A stretch of DNA of 64,000 nt from RYN-428 sp035551995 (GTDB lineage: Bacteria; Planctomycetota; Phycisphaerae; Tepidisphaerales; Tepidisphaeraceae): positions 1 to 64,000 of the forward strand of contig DASZME010000042.1 of NCBI GenBank assembly GCA_035551995.1. Direction: 5' to 3'. How positions within the stretch are numbered: position 1 is the first letter of the stretch; each line of letters begins with the position of its first letter. The position numbers and the translations under genes are program-made. The notes under the pieces were generated by a model. That model was not told where the DNA came from. It did no database searches and saw only the letters and a program-made list of their open reading frames with translations. Below are positions 38,978 to 48,660 of this stretch, piece after piece.

Positions 38978-40351
38978 TTACGGCGGCGTGACGGCCTCAT
39001 CGCCGCCAACTGTTGAATCCGCTTGGTCGGCATCATCGCCGGCGCGGAGAGCATCCATTCTCTGAGTGATGACCGCCTCATAACCGCGGTCGGTCGGGTG
39101 ATAGTACACCTTATCGACGCCAAGGTAATCTTGTTTAACGAAACCGCCAGCGAAGTCATGGGCGTTTTTATACCCCGACGCATTGCCAAGCCGCTTCGCC
39201 CCGGCGTAATGTCCGTCCCGCAGATGCCGAGGCACGGGAATCGTGCGGCCCTCGCGCACGTCGGCCATGGCCGTCCAAATGGCCTGGGCCGACGCGTTGC
39301 TCTTGGGCGCCGTCGCCATATAAATCGCCGCCTGGCTTAGCGTCAGTTGCGCTTCGGGCATGCCGATGCGCTCGACGATCGAATATACCGACGCGGCGAC
39401 GATGATGGCGTTCGGGTCGGCGTTTCCGATGTCCTCGCTGGCGAGGATGGCGATCCGCCGGGCGATAAATCGCGGGTCCTCGCCGGCTTCGAGCATTCGG
39501 GCAATCCAGTATACCGCAGCATTGGGGTCGCTGCCGCGCATCGATTTAATTAGCGCGCTGGCGGCGTCGTAATGTTCGTCGCCGGTTCCGTCATAAACGA
39601 TCGCCTTGCGCTGCATGGACTGCTCGGCGACGTCCAGCGTGATATGGAGCGTGGCGGCTTTTTCATCCTCGGCCGCTCGCGACAACACCGCCACCTCCAG
39701 GGCGCTCAGCGCACGTCGGCCATCGCCGTCGGACATCGTCGCCCAGAGATCCACCGCCTCGGGGTCCAGTTTAATCGACAGTGCGCCAAACCCACGTTCT
39801 TTATCGGACAGCGCCCGGTGGATTAGTGAACGGATCTCCTGTTCGGTCAGCGGGGCAAATTGGAAAATCTGGCTCCGGCTCACCAGCGGCGCGTTCACCG
39901 CGAAAAACGGATTCTCCGTCGTCGCGCCGATGAGAATAATAAAACCCGCCTCCACGTCCGGCAGCAAAATATCCTGTTGCGCACGATTAAAACGATGGAT
40001 TTCATCGAGAAACAGGACTGTCCGCTGTCCGCCATGCGCGAGGCGTTCCTTGGCCGCGTCGAGAATGGCGCGCACTTCCTTCACGCCCACCGCCGCGGCA
40101 TTGACCTGCTCGAAATGGCTCCTGGTGTAATTGGCGATGATCTGGGCAAGCGTGGTTTTTCCGGTGCCGGGCGGTCCGTAGAAAAGCACGCTGGTGAGGC
40201 GATCCGCCTCGAGCATGCGCCGAAGCAGCTTACCGGGCCCGAGAAAATGGTGTTGGCCGGCGAATTCGTCGAGGTTTCGCGGGCGCATTCGGGCGGCAAG
40301 GGGAGCGACACGGTCGAGGTTTTTCTTGCGAACGTCGCCGAAGAGGTCCAT
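38978..40351 (-). CDS. rarA: Replication-associated recombination protein A (RarA/MgsA)
   Basis: 457-residue AAA+ ATPase of the RarA/MgsA/WRNIP1 family, acting at stalled replication forks. It begins MDLFGDVRKKNLDRVAPLAA, as in orthologs, then 'FAGQHHFLGPGKLLRRMLEA', Walker A GPPGTGKT at 59-66, Walker B VLFLDEIHRFN, the sensor region GATTENPFF, and the RarA-specific C-terminal domain with 'DPNAAVYWIARMLEAGEDPR' and 'RHLRDGHY'. Full length. ATG 40351 is set by the conserved N-terminus; no Shine-Dalgarno precedes it, but a TATAAT lies seven bases upstream, so the message may be leaderless. Divergent from the 1406-residue secreted protein gene. Confidence 0.95.
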   Translation of the reverse strand: MDLFGDVRKKNLDRVAPLAARMRPRNLDEFAGQHHFLGPGKLLRRMLEADRLTSVLFYGPPGTGKTTLAQIIANYTRSHFEQVNAAAVGVKEVRAILDAAKERLAHGGQRTVLFLDEIHRFNRAQQDILLPDVEAGFIILIGATTENPFFAVNAPLVSRSQIFQFAPLTEQEIRSLIHRALSDKERGFGALSIKLDPEAVDLWATMSDGDGRRALSALEVAVLSRAAEDEKAATLHITLDVAEQSMQRKAIVYDGTGDEHYDAASALIKSMRGSDPNAAVYWIARMLEAGEDPRFIARRIAILASEDIGNADPNAIIVAASVYSIVERIGMPEAQLTLSQAAIYMATAPKSNASAQAIWTAMADVREGRTIPVPRHLRDGHYAGAKRLGNASGYKNAHDFAGGFVKQDYLGVDKVYYHPTDRGYEAVITQRMDALRAGDDADQADSTVGGDEAVTPP

Positions 40352-40357
40352 CGGGGG

Positions 40358-40363
40358 ATTATA
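40358..40363 (-). promoter_or_regulatory. Possible -10 box (TATAAT) directly upstream of rarA
   Basis: On the - strand TATAAT is followed by CCCCCG and then the rarA ATG. The spacing would put the transcription start on or next to the start codon, giving a leaderless mRNA, which fits the lack of a Shine-Dalgarno. No good -35 hexamer is seen at 16-18 bases, so this is tentative. Confidence 0.3.
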
Positions 40364-40539
40364 GCCGTTTTCATGGGAGTGAACGCTTTGTTGCTCGCCG
40401 GGTAGGTGAGGTTGGTGGAGTAAAGAATCCGGCGCTCGCGCCATCGGCTACAAGCGAGCGGCCAAAATTGAACACCTGATGGCCGAGTACCGGAAGCCCG
40501 GTTTGCCCCAAGAAACCTCTCAACAAGGCGACATTCCTT

Positions 40540-43500
40540 ATGTCCAACCGTTTTCTGCGCTTCGTGGGACTACTGACAATACTTCTTGCGTCGGTCAAAA
40601 CGCTTCGCGCCCAAACCGCCGGCCCCACCGTGATCGATGCGTCAAAATTCGTGATGAAAAATGCCGTTGTCTATCGCGACAAGCGAACGCCGGGAGGCAA
40701 GGCGGCGGTGTTGATGTTTCCGCGCGGCCCAGCCGGCGTCGCCGAGTTGATCCAGGGGAAAACGCCAATTTTACCTCCCGGCGATTATCGGGTGACCGCC
40801 TGGATCGAGGCCGTGCCGGTTTCGTTGCAGCCGGGATTGTCCATTCGCATTTCGGCCGGCGGCGCGTCGCGAACGGTCGCCGCCGTCCATTTGCAGCCGG
40901 CGGGATATACGCCGATCACGTTTCATTTACTGCATCGCGGCGGCGCCGCCTCGTTCTCGATTTCGGCGTCGAGCGATTCCAGTTTCCCCGGCATGCGCGC
41001 CGGGCAGGCGGCGGAAGAAAAAGCGTACGCCGGCGCAAAGCCGAAGATCGAGGAGTTCAAGGAACGAAAACCCGACCCCGGCGTGGACAATCTGGAAATC
41101 GAGGAACTCAAGGATCTCTCATCGCTGAAATTTGACGACACCCGGCTTGACTGCGATCGGCTGGAATTTACGCCGATTCGATTGTCGAACGCGCTGGTGA
41201 CCGACGTCGACGTGGACAAAGTCCATTACCTTCCCGGCGAAACCGTGAACGCCAACTGCACGATCGAATCGTTTTCCGCCGATGCCGCTGGGCCGGCGAA
41301 ACTGATCGCTGAACTCGTCAACGAAGTCGATCATCACAGGACGGTCTTCGAGAAGGATTTGCAGCTCGAGTCGGGAAAGCCGCTGGCGGTGACGTTTAAT
41401 TTCAAGCTGGACGACACGACCGAATTCGGCCACGAATTGCGCTGTACGTTGACGAGAAACGGCCAGGCGATCCACTCGAATGACCAAGTTTTCGGCGTCA
41501 GCAAGAATGTGTATCGCGTGGGGATTACCGGCTCGGCCGGTCCGCAGGATCGATCGCATTACACCGAAAAAGACGCCGACGCGACGGCCCGGGCGAACAA
41601 GGCCGCTTACGCGAATTACTTCGAGTGTTTCGCTTGGGCGCCCTGCGATTATTGTAACCTGACGCCCAAGACGGAGAGCTTTTTCTCCGGCCAGACCGAA
41701 TATCACGGATCGGTCAGTGGATTCAAAAATCTGCTCAGCGCAGCGCACAAGTACGGAATCAAAGGATTCACCTACGGCAAAAACGCCGCCTGCGGACTCT
41801 CCGGCGCCGAGATGTTCATGCGCCACCCCAACTGGTTTGGCGGCGGGTCGGGAGACTTTGACTCGTTCTATATCGAGCGCATGTTCTACGACGAATATCT
41901 GATGGACGACGGCGAAGGGCACGTCATCAAATGGCAACACTGGCCCAATTGGTGGGTTGACGCGGAGGTTCCCGCCGCCCTGGATTTTGGCTGCGATGAA
42001 ATCGTGCGCTCCTCGCGCATGCTGGGATGGGACGGGGTGCGCTGGGATGGCCATCACGTCGGCCATATGGATCACTTCAACGCTCGCCTCACCGGCCAAA
42101 TTCCGAATTTCATTAGCGGCTACAACATCGCCCTGGCGAACATCGGGTCGCCGGTTTTCCTCCCGACGCTGCCCGTCGCCGACTTCCACCAAATCGCCAA
42201 AAACCATGGGATGATGATGGACGAGAGCGTCCGCGACTGGACGTTGGGCGGCGGTCAGACGCGGCCGTTTTACGATTCCATCTGCCGCGAGGCGGACTAT
42301 GAAAAACGGATCGGCGGATTGCCGTTGTTCATCATGTTCGATCGCGCGTCGCGGCAGGATTCGGTCTACAACGTGCTCTGGGGATTGGCCGCCGGCGAGC
42401 GGTATACCTATGCGACCACGGTCGGCGATTTTGCCGCCGGCCCGCTCACGCGATTCCTCACGCGCTATTCGGCCTTCATCTGGGACGACACCGCCCGCGT
42501 TAAAGACCCGGCGAAAATCGTTCACCTCGCGCCGAGAGCCGACGAGGCGGCGAATCTAAAACCCGATGCGATGGGCAATCCCGCCGGTCCGTGGTTTGAT
42601 CAATCGACCTGGCTGCGAAAGTTGCCGGACGGGCATCAGCAGTTGCTGGTGAACATCGTTAATCCGCCGAACTATCCGGCTTTTTGCAACCGGGTGCAGA
42701 CGCCTTCCACGCCGTTACATCATCTCGGGGTTAAAGTCGATCTCCCGGCCGGCGCGAAACTGGTTCGCGCGATGCATGTATCGATCGACAATTCCGACGG
42801 CCTCACGATGCTCGACGCCACGGCCGACGCGCAAAGCGCATCGGTCGTTCTGCCGGAGCTACGGCTTTGGTCGATCATCATTTTTGAGTTTGCGCCGTCG
42901 GGAGAAAAAGCGCTCGCGTATCCCGGCTATGAGCTGACGACGCCGATCGAAGACGCCGCGAAGTTTTTGGCCGATCAGGATAAGAAGGCGGCGATCGCCG
43001 CCGATCAAGCCGCCAAGACCGCCGCCTCGGGCGTCGCAAACGCCGCCGCGCCGGTCATTGCCTGGCAGGACGATTACGCCCACACGCGAAATATCGATCT
43101 TGAGAATGAAAAGAAGGTCGTGAAGCCGTTTCAAACCGCCGTCGTTCGCAACGGGGTTCTGGACGTGACGCACGTCAAAGGGATGTACGGCTGGCTCAAC
43201 CCCGTCGACAACAGCATCGGCCTGCTCGGCGGCGGCAATCTTCGCAGCGTCTACGCCAATCACGCCGGATGGCGCGTCGGTCCCGAAGGATGTTTGGAGA
43301 ACTTTCCCGCGAGCTACAACGAGCTTCTCAGCCAGGACGTCGTCATTCTCGATAACAGTCTGGCCACCGACGTCGGGAACTCCAATCGCGTCAGGATCGC
43401 CGACTTTGTCCGCGACGGCGGCGGCCTGCTCGTGCTCGGCGGGGGCAACAGCCTTTCCTGCGGGAACGACCACAACACCTACGTCGGCGACATCCTCCCC

Positions 43501-44760
43501 ATCAAAATCACCGGCCGCCGAAATACCTTCCGCGACGACAAGGGAATGGCCTTCGCGCCCGTTGGTAATGACATCTTCAGCCCCGGCATCGAATGGGGAA
43601 AAATTCAGGCGTTCACCGTCGATATTTCCGCTCTGAAAGAAGGCGCGCAAGTTCTCGCCACAGTCGCAGGGCATCCGGCCATCGTCGCGAGCAAGTACGG
43701 CAATGGCCGCGTGATCTGCGTCCTGGCCAATACCGAGGGTGACTATGGCGCCGGCGCCCATCCCTATTGGCTTTCCGGTCAATGGACGCAGATTCTCGCC
43801 GATGCCATTAAGTGGACGGCGGGCGATTATCGTTCCATTACAAAAATCGCCGCGACCAAGCGCGTGACCGACCCGACCAAAACCATCCCGATGGATTTGC
43901 TGCTCAATGCCGATTCCATGACCGGCGACGAATTTACAAAACGCCTGAACGAAGCGAGAAGCAACGTCGTCGATGCCCAAAGCGCCTCGACGTTGATTCA
44001 GGCCGCCGCCGACAATTCGCTGAAGATCATGGACAAGGATCTTCTGCAGGCGATCGTCGAGGAAATGGCGCCGTATATCGACGATTCATTCGCTCCGCTG
44101 GCTGAAAAACTGCTGGCTCTGAAGCTGGATTATTTCCGCGTGGCGGGGTTTACGCTGCTTCGGCACTGCCGCAGTCCGCAATCGCGCCCGTTGCTGGAAA
44201 ACGGGTTGCGCGAAGCCGATCCCGTAATGGTCCGCGAAGCCCTGGCGGCACTGGCGTACGCCAGGGATCCGGCGGCGATTCCCGCCATCAAGCAGTATCT
44301 TGCACAAGGGGGCGTCGAACGACTGCTCGCCATGACGGCGCTGCGCACGATGGGCGACCGCATCGACATGAGCGCCTCGCTTGCCGAGTATGTGAAAGAC
44401 TTTAATCGCGTCACGGCGCTGATGGCTTATCGGAAATCCGTTTTCGAGCATCTCCACGGCGGCACCTCCTTTAAGCTGACGCCCGCCGAGCGCCGCGCCG
44501 CCGAGCGCGAGTTCGCGCGAGCCCGGCGCAAGGAAGCCGAGGCGATCTTCGACGTGACCCAGTTCCGCGCTACGCTCGCCAATTTCACCGACGCCCAGGC
44601 CGTCGAATTTACGCAATATGTGACGCAATCGGACAACCGCGCCGCCGCGTCGATCGCCTTCGCGGCATTGCCGAACCTGACCGGCGAACAAGCGAAAAAA
44701 TTTCGCGAGTCGATCGCGCAGGCGAAACTGCCGCAATTGAGGATGCTGGCGGAGAAGTGA
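40540..44760 (+). CDS. Secreted multidomain protein: GH-like barrel, GATase-like domain, HEAT repeats
   Basis: 1406 residues with a signal peptide (MSNRFLRFVGLLTILLASVK, cleavage near LRAQTA). Domain reading: beta-rich N-terminal region (about 30-330), then a (beta/alpha)8-like part (about 340-740) with 'GIKGFTYGKNAACGLSGAEM' and 'SRMLGWDGVRWDGHHVGHMD', whose Asp recalls the nucleophile strand of glycoside hydrolase barrels. Next is a GATase1/ThuA-like domain (about 860-1110) with 'FVRDGGGLLVLGGGNSLSCG', then C-terminal HEAT-like helical repeats (about 1160-1300) and a charged helix. I cannot name a GH family. Probably acts on polysaccharides outside the cell. It stands alone, without obvious sugar-uptake neighbours. 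Confidence 0.6.
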   Translation: MSNRFLRFVGLLTILLASVKTLRAQTAGPTVIDASKFVMKNAVVYRDKRTPGGKAAVLMFPRGPAGVAELIQGKTPILPPGDYRVTAWIEAVPVSLQPGLSIRISAGGASRTVAAVHLQPAGYTPITFHLLHRGGAASFSISASSDSSFPGMRAGQAAEEKAYAGAKPKIEEFKERKPDPGVDNLEIEELKDLSSLKFDDTRLDCDRLEFTPIRLSNALVTDVDVDKVHYLPGETVNANCTIESFSADAAGPAKLIAELVNEVDHHRTVFEKDLQLESGKPLAVTFNFKLDDTTEFGHELRCTLTRNGQAIHSNDQVFGVSKNVYRVGITGSAGPQDRSHYTEKDADATARANKAAYANYFECFAWAPCDYCNLTPKTESFFSGQTEYHGSVSGFKNLLSAAHKYGIKGFTYGKNAACGLSGAEMFMRHPNWFGGGSGDFDSFYIERMFYDEYLMDDGEGHVIKWQHWPNWWVDAEVPAALDFGCDEIVRSSRMLGWDGVRWDGHHVGHMDHFNARLTGQIPNFISGYNIALANIGSPVFLPTLPVADFHQIAKNHGMMMDESVRDWTLGGGQTRPFYDSICREADYEKRIGGLPLFIMFDRASRQDSVYNVLWGLAAGERYTYATTVGDFAAGPLTRFLTRYSAFIWDDTARVKDPAKIVHLAPRADEAANLKPDAMGNPAGPWFDQSTWLRKLPDGHQQLLVNIVNPPNYPAFCNRVQTPSTPLHHLGVKVDLPAGAKLVRAMHVSIDNSDGLTMLDATADAQSASVVLPELRLWSIIIFEFAPSGEKALAYPGYELTTPIEDAAKFLADQDKKAAIAADQAAKTAASGVANAAAPVIAWQDDYAHTRNIDLENEKKVVKPFQTAVVRNGVLDVTHVKGMYGWLNPVDNSIGLLGGGNLRSVYANHAGWRVGPEGCLENFPASYNELLSQDVVILDNSLATDVGNSNRVRIADFVRDGGGLLVLGGGNSLSCGNDHNTYVGDILPIKITGRRNTFRDDKGMAFAPVGNDIFSPGIEWGKIQAFTVDISALKEGAQVLATVAGHPAIVASKYGNGRVICVLANTEGDYGAGAHPYWLSGQWTQILADAIKWTAGDYRSITKIAATKRVTDPTKTIPMDLLLNADSMTGDEFTKRLNEARSNVVDAQSASTLIQAAADNSLKIMDKDLLQAIVEEMAPYIDDSFAPLAEKLLALKLDYFRVAGFTLLRHCRSPQSRPLLENGLREADPVMVREALAALAYARDPAAIPAIKQYLAQGGVERLLAMTALRTMGDRIDMSASLAEYVKDFNRVTALMAYRKSVFEHLHGGTSFKLTPAERRAAEREFARARRKEAEAIFDVTQFRATLANFTDAQAVEFTQYVTQSDNRAAASIAFAALPNLTGEQAKKFRESIAQAKLPQLRMLAEK

Positions 44761-44833
44761 AATTCTCGCATCGGCGTATTCTCGAACCACAATACACCTT
44801 GCCCGTAGTATCATTTGACGATACTATGAAAGC

Positions 44834-45085
44834 GTGGGCAAACGCGGGAACACATTGCAGGCGATCTTTGCCGACCCCGTTCGAGCCAATATCAAGTGGT
44901 CGGAGATCGAATCTCTGCTCAAGCACCTTGGCGCCGAGATCGGTGAAGGCGCCGGTTCTCGCGTGAGAATTGCCCTCAACGGCGTTCGGGCGGTTTTCCA
45001 TCGCCCGCACCCGCGGAAAGAAGCCGACAGGGGCGCCGTGAAATCGATGAGACGGTTTTTGACCGAAGCCGGAGTAAAGCCATGA
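44834..45085 (+). CDS. hicA: HicA-family toxin
   Basis: 83 residues starting at GTG 44834. It matches the HicA mRNA-interferase fold: 'IKWSEIESLLKHLGAEIGEG' (first helix and turn), 'GSRVRIALNGVRAVFHRPHP' with a His at the place of the catalytic His, and 'RGAVKSMRRFLTEAGVKP' as the final helix. HicA cleaves mRNA when free of HicB. The hicB start overlaps its stop (ATGA), the usual hicAB coupling. The gene order toxin first, antitoxin second is normal for this family. Confidence 0.85.
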   Translation: MGKRGNTLQAIFADPVRANIKWSEIESLLKHLGAEIGEGAGSRVRIALNGVRAVFHRPHPRKEADRGAVKSMRRFLTEAGVKP

Positions 45086-45456
45086 TGGAATACAAAGGTT
45101 ATATCGGAAAGGTCGAATTCGACCCCGACGCCCGCATCCTCCACGGCGACGTCATCGGAATCCGCGATGTCGTGACGTTTCAAGGCCGAACCGTCAATGA
45201 AGTGGAACAGGCATTTCGCGAGTCGGTGGATGACTATCTGGCATTCTGCAAGGAGCGCGGCGAACAACCTGACAAACCCAGCTCGGGCCAGTTTGTCCTT
45301 CGAATCGACCCTGCGCTCCACAGAAAGGCAACCATGCTGGCGACCGCGTCCGGCAAGAGCCTGAATACCTGGGTTGCCGAATGCCTTGACAAGGAGGTTA
45401 GTCGTGAGATGCCACAGCGGCGAGACGCACCTGATATACCGTTTCGCAAGCGGTAA
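45082..45456 (+). CDS. hicB: HicB-family antitoxin
   Basis: 124 residues. The N-terminal HicB domain ('YKGYIGKVEFDPDARILHGD' to 'FRESVDDYLAFCKERGEQPD') is a degenerate RNase-H-like fold that blocks HicA. The C-terminal part ('GQFVLRIDPALHRKATMLAT', 'GKSLNTWVAECLDKEV') is a ribbon-helix-helix DNA-binding segment that would repress the operon. ATG 45082 overlaps the toxin stop by four bases; ATG 45085 is the alternative. Together with hicA it forms a complete type II toxin-antitoxin module. Confidence 0.88.
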   Translation: MMEYKGYIGKVEFDPDARILHGDVIGIRDVVTFQGRTVNEVEQAFRESVDDYLAFCKERGEQPDKPSSGQFVLRIDPALHRKATMLATASGKSLNTWVAECLDKEVSREMPQRRDAPDIPFRKR

Positions 45457-45511
45457 TATACCTAATTAATCGTTGCGGGCGTGTCTTTCGTTCCCAACCA
45501 TTCCACCGCAA

Positions 45512-46441
45512 TTATTCCACCGCCCTTAACCGCGCTCCCGGCGGCCATTTGTGCCCGCGGCGATAATCGACCAATGACATGACATTTCCCCCTTCCGGCT
45601 GAAGCGTCAATATCTCCAATCCTCCGGAGCCGGTCTGGACGAAGCCATCTACCATGATCTCTCCGGGCTCCCAGCGATCCCCCTCGGTGGGACCGGGCCG
45701 GGCGCGGGCAAGACGCAAACGGGTGAGTTCCGCGCCGGCCGCGTCGCACATCGCCACCCGGCAGCCGGGCCACGGGTATAGGCCGCGAATCCGACGCGCC
45801 AAGTCAATCGCGGATTGAGAAAAGTCCAGCCTGGCGGACGCTCGGGAAAGCTTGGGCGACAGCGTCGCCAGGGTTTCGTCCTGCGGCGATTCGACGGCCG
45901 TGCCCGATTCGAGGGAGGCAATCGTTTTCAGCGCCAACTCCACGCCATCGTCGGCAAGGCGGTCGTGAAGCTCGCCTGCGGTTTCCGTGTCGCCGATCTT
46001 CAGCGATGATTGGCCGAGAATGGCGCCGGCGTCCATCTTTTGAGCAAGGCGGATGACGGAATTCCCGGTGAACTCTTCGCCGCGAATAATCGCCCAGTTG
46101 ATCGGCGCCGCCCCCCTGTATTTCGGCAACCGGGAGGCGTGAAGATTGATGCTGCCCAGGCGCGAGTGATGAACGACGGCATCGGCGATCTTCTGCCCGA
46201 ATGCGATCACGATCATCAGATCGGCCGGCGGTAATCGTTCTGAATTGATATCGCCGGTTCGCAACAATGGAAGATTTGCTTCCGCGGCGACCTGCGAAAT
46301 CGCGGTGGGCGTCAATCCCCGGCCCCGCCCGGCGGGCCGATCGGGCTGGCTGATCACCTGGACAATCCGGTGAGGCGTGCGCAAGAGCGCGCGGAGGGTG
46401 GGAACGCCGAACTCGCCGCTGCCGGTGAAGATTACATTCAT
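45512..46441 (-). CDS. fmt: Methionyl-tRNA formyltransferase
   Basis: 309 residues. The formyl-transferase domain opens MNVIFTGSGEFGVPTLRALL and has 'GSINLHASRLPKYRGAAPIN', with the catalytic Asn-His pair and SRLPKYRG loop, and 'RLAQKMDAGAILGQ' with the catalytic Asp. The C-terminal OB-like domain (about 205-305) contains 'GLYPWPGCRVAM'. The enzyme formylates Met-tRNA for translation initiation. Length matches the family (about 310). ATG 46441 is set by the conserved N-terminus; no Shine-Dalgarno is visible. The usual partner def (peptide deformylase) is not adjacent. Confidence 0.95.
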   Translation of the reverse strand: MNVIFTGSGEFGVPTLRALLRTPHRIVQVISQPDRPAGRGRGLTPTAISQVAAEANLPLLRTGDINSERLPPADLMIVIAFGQKIADAVVHHSRLGSINLHASRLPKYRGAAPINWAIIRGEEFTGNSVIRLAQKMDAGAILGQSSLKIGDTETAGELHDRLADDGVELALKTIASLESGTAVESPQDETLATLSPKLSRASARLDFSQSAIDLARRIRGLYPWPGCRVAMCDAAGAELTRLRLARARPGPTEGDRWEPGEIMVDGFVQTGSGGLEILTLQPEGGNVMSLVDYRRGHKWPPGARLRAVE

Positions 46442-46968
46442 GGTGTTGGATGGCTGGTTTGAAGCATCGTCGCGTTTTCGCCTGGGCTCGGACACGCCCC
46501 GCAGGCATGTCATTGCAATACAACTCCACACTTTGACGGATTTCAATGATCGGGTTGATTTTGCTTGTTTTCGGCTGCTCCATGCCTGACTTGATGCGCC
46601 CTCTAATTTCTCGTCGAAGTCTTCTGAAATCTCAATCCCACTTCATCGGAAATAAGCTTTTTCGCGCGCTTCGAGCGTTTTTCAGGTTGCTGCAGCGTTT
46701 CTGCGTTTAGCGGCCCCGCTTGCCGGGCGTATTTCGTGACCAAAACTCGCGTCATCAACATGGTAAACGCGCTAGCCGCCCCGCTCGCAACGCCTCTTCC
46801 CCGATCTCCGCTCGCTATACCCATCCAAAAAAAACGATCGATGACCGAGTGTAACCCATAAACTTTTCGGCTCGGGCACTCATCAAAAAATTTCGGTATT
46901 TGAGTTTCGAGATTCACCGCGGACCCTCTGTTACAATCGTACGACGCAGCGGGTATTGGATTTTCTTC
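46442..46968. other. Divergent intergenic region with repeat copy
   Basis: 527 bases between fmt (-) and the BatA-like gene (+). It contains one copy of the dispersed palindromic repeat at 46695-46736 and a shorter partial match (CACGCCCCGCAGGC, near 46493-46506) next to fmt. A - strand open frame (46603-47100) crosses the region, but its composition and overlap with the BatA gene argue against a real gene. No tRNA or promoter boxes recognised. Confidence 0.45.
46695..46736 (-). repeat. Dispersed palindromic repeat, copy A
   Basis: Core GCGGCCCCGCTTGCCGGGCG within a 42-base unit that begins gcgtttctgcgttta. It matches copies B and D over almost its whole length. The CCCCG-CTTG-CGGGG hairpin has one mismatch here (CCGGG). 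Confidence 0.7.
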
Positions 46969-48660
46969 ATGCTCTTCGCCGCTCCCCTTTGGCTTTTCGC
47001 AATGCTCCCGTGGGCCGCGGCGGTCCTGTGGATTTTGTGGGGACGGCGTAAACGCACATATGTTCCTTTTTTGGATTTGTGGCGAGGGCCGGCCCTGCAC
47101 AAACCAACTCGGCGCGCGCTTCAGCCGCCGCCGATTTTTCTGGCCGCCGCCATTGCCGCGACGCTGGCGGCCGTTCTGGCGGCGGCGCAGCCGGCCATCC
47201 GCTCAAGCCGACCGGCCGCGATACACCCCATCACCGTCATCCTTGACCGGGGCATCACGATGTCCGCGCTCGATCATGGCCAGCCGCGATTTCGGGCGAC
47301 GGCCATGCAAGCGGTCAAAGCGCTTTCCGCATATTTCAAGCGGCCGCGAACGCCCGTCGACTTGTGGACCCTTCCGGGAAAGGGGCCCAGCGATCGTGAA
47401 CTGGAAAACCTCGACGCCGCCGTCGCGAATCTGCCCGTCACGGCGTTCGATACCCAGGCGAGTTTGGAAGAGACGATTCGCGATCGGCTGGCGTCGTCGC
47501 GCGGATCGATCGTGGTGATCAGCGATCGCCGGCTCGCGTTCGACGATCCACGACTGATCCGATTCGCTCCGGCGGGGCCGATCGAAAACGTGGGCATCGT
47601 CAGCGTCGCGGTTCGGGAAACGCCCCTGGCGCAGATTATGGTCCGGCTGCGGAATGATTCGTCGCGAAAATCCGTTTCCCTCAAAATTTCGACGGCGGGG
47701 TCGATTATCCAGCGGACGGTCGATCTGCCGGGACGGGGAGAGCGGCGGGATTTTTTTCTCGATCCGGCGCGCTTCGGCGACGTCGTCGAAGTCGCGGTCG
47801 ACGCGACCGATGACCTGCCCGCCGACAATCGGGCATGGCTGGTGCGGGAAGGAAGCTACCCAAAGTTAGAACCGCGCACGGCGCTTTCGCCGGAACTTCG
47901 GCGCATGATCGACGTCTACGCCAGGACCCGCCCGCCGACGCCGTCCTCCCAAACCGTGGCTATCGTCGCGGCGGAAGGGGACCTGCCCAGTCAAATACCG
48001 GCGGTGATCGTCGCGCCGGCGACGGGCCAGACGGCTCGCGGGTCGGTGACGGCGCGTGCCGATCCGATCGCCGCGAATGTCGATTGGGCGGCGTTTCCCC
48101 GGCAAGTCGAAGTCGCGGGCATGGCGCCCAAAGGATGGACGCCGGCGGTCAGCGTCGGGGATCGCGCGATCGTCGCCTATCGGCGCGATCCGATACCGCA
48201 GGCGTGGGTCGGATTCGACGCGCCGGCGGCCTGGTCGGCCACCCCTGATTTTGTGATCTTCTGGGCGAATATCTTCGCGTGGGCCGGTCAGGGACGCGAA
48301 CGGTTTGCGTCCTATCCGCTGACGGCGATTGACGCGAGTTGGAAACGAGTCGACGCCGCCGTCATCCCGTCGGCGGCGCCCGACACGTGGCCGGGGCTGT
48401 ATCAGCGATCCGACGGCGTCATGCGAGCGTTCAACGCACCGGCAAGCGCCGAATCCGACGAGGTCGCCACGACGACGGCCGACTGGCGACAGCGCCTCCT
48501 GGCGAGTGAACCAACCACCCCGAGCACGATCGACGCGACGTCGTTCGCACTTGTTCTTGCGACCGCCTGCATGTTTACGGCGGCGGCGACGTGGAAGCGT
48601 CGCGTCGCGGCGGGAACATCTAGTCCATTTCTCACAAGGCGGCGGCGTTTTTGTTTTTAG
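46969..48660 (+). CDS. BatA/VWA-type membrane protein
   Basis: 563 residues from ATG 46969. The N-terminus 'LFAAPLWLFAMLPWAAAVLW', then 'RRKRTYVPFLDLWRGP', is the BatA-like aerotolerance domain: two membrane helices with the 'VPFLDLW' linker. A second helix pair (about 55-75) follows, then a VWA-like fold starting 'HPITVILDRGITMSALDHGQ'; the MIDAS motif DxSxS is reduced to D-x-G-I-T, so metal binding is doubtful. The C-terminus has a last membrane helix (about 535-550). Planctomycetes often carry such genes near MoxR ATPases, but none is adjacent here. An upstream TTG at 46900 is in frame but lacks support. The stop codon lies inside repeat copy B. Confidence 0.65.
   Translation: MLFAAPLWLFAMLPWAAAVLWILWGRRKRTYVPFLDLWRGPALHKPTRRALQPPPIFLAAAIAATLAAVLAAAQPAIRSSRPAAIHPITVILDRGITMSALDHGQPRFRATAMQAVKALSAYFKRPRTPVDLWTLPGKGPSDRELENLDAAVANLPVTAFDTQASLEETIRDRLASSRGSIVVISDRRLAFDDPRLIRFAPAGPIENVGIVSVAVRETPLAQIMVRLRNDSSRKSVSLKISTAGSIIQRTVDLPGRGERRDFFLDPARFGDVVEVAVDATDDLPADNRAWLVREGSYPKLEPRTALSPELRRMIDVYARTRPPTPSSQTVAIVAAEGDLPSQIPAVIVAPATGQTARGSVTARADPIAANVDWAAFPRQVEVAGMAPKGWTPAVSVGDRAIVAYRRDPIPQAWVGFDAPAAWSATPDFVIFWANIFAWAGQGRERFASYPLTAIDASWKRVDAAVIPSAAPDTWPGLYQRSDGVMRAFNAPASAESDEVATTTADWRQRLLASEPTTPSTIDATSFALVLATACMFTAAATWKRRVAAGTSSPFLTRRRRFCF

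Noticed and set aside
41119..42525. 468-residue open frame antisense to the large secreted protein
   Set aside because: No recognisable motif or ribosome-binding site, and the + strand frame has clear signal peptide and domains.
46603..47100. Open frame between fmt and the BatA-like gene on - strand
   Set aside because: It overlaps the BatA-like start, includes a repeat copy and has no family resemblance.
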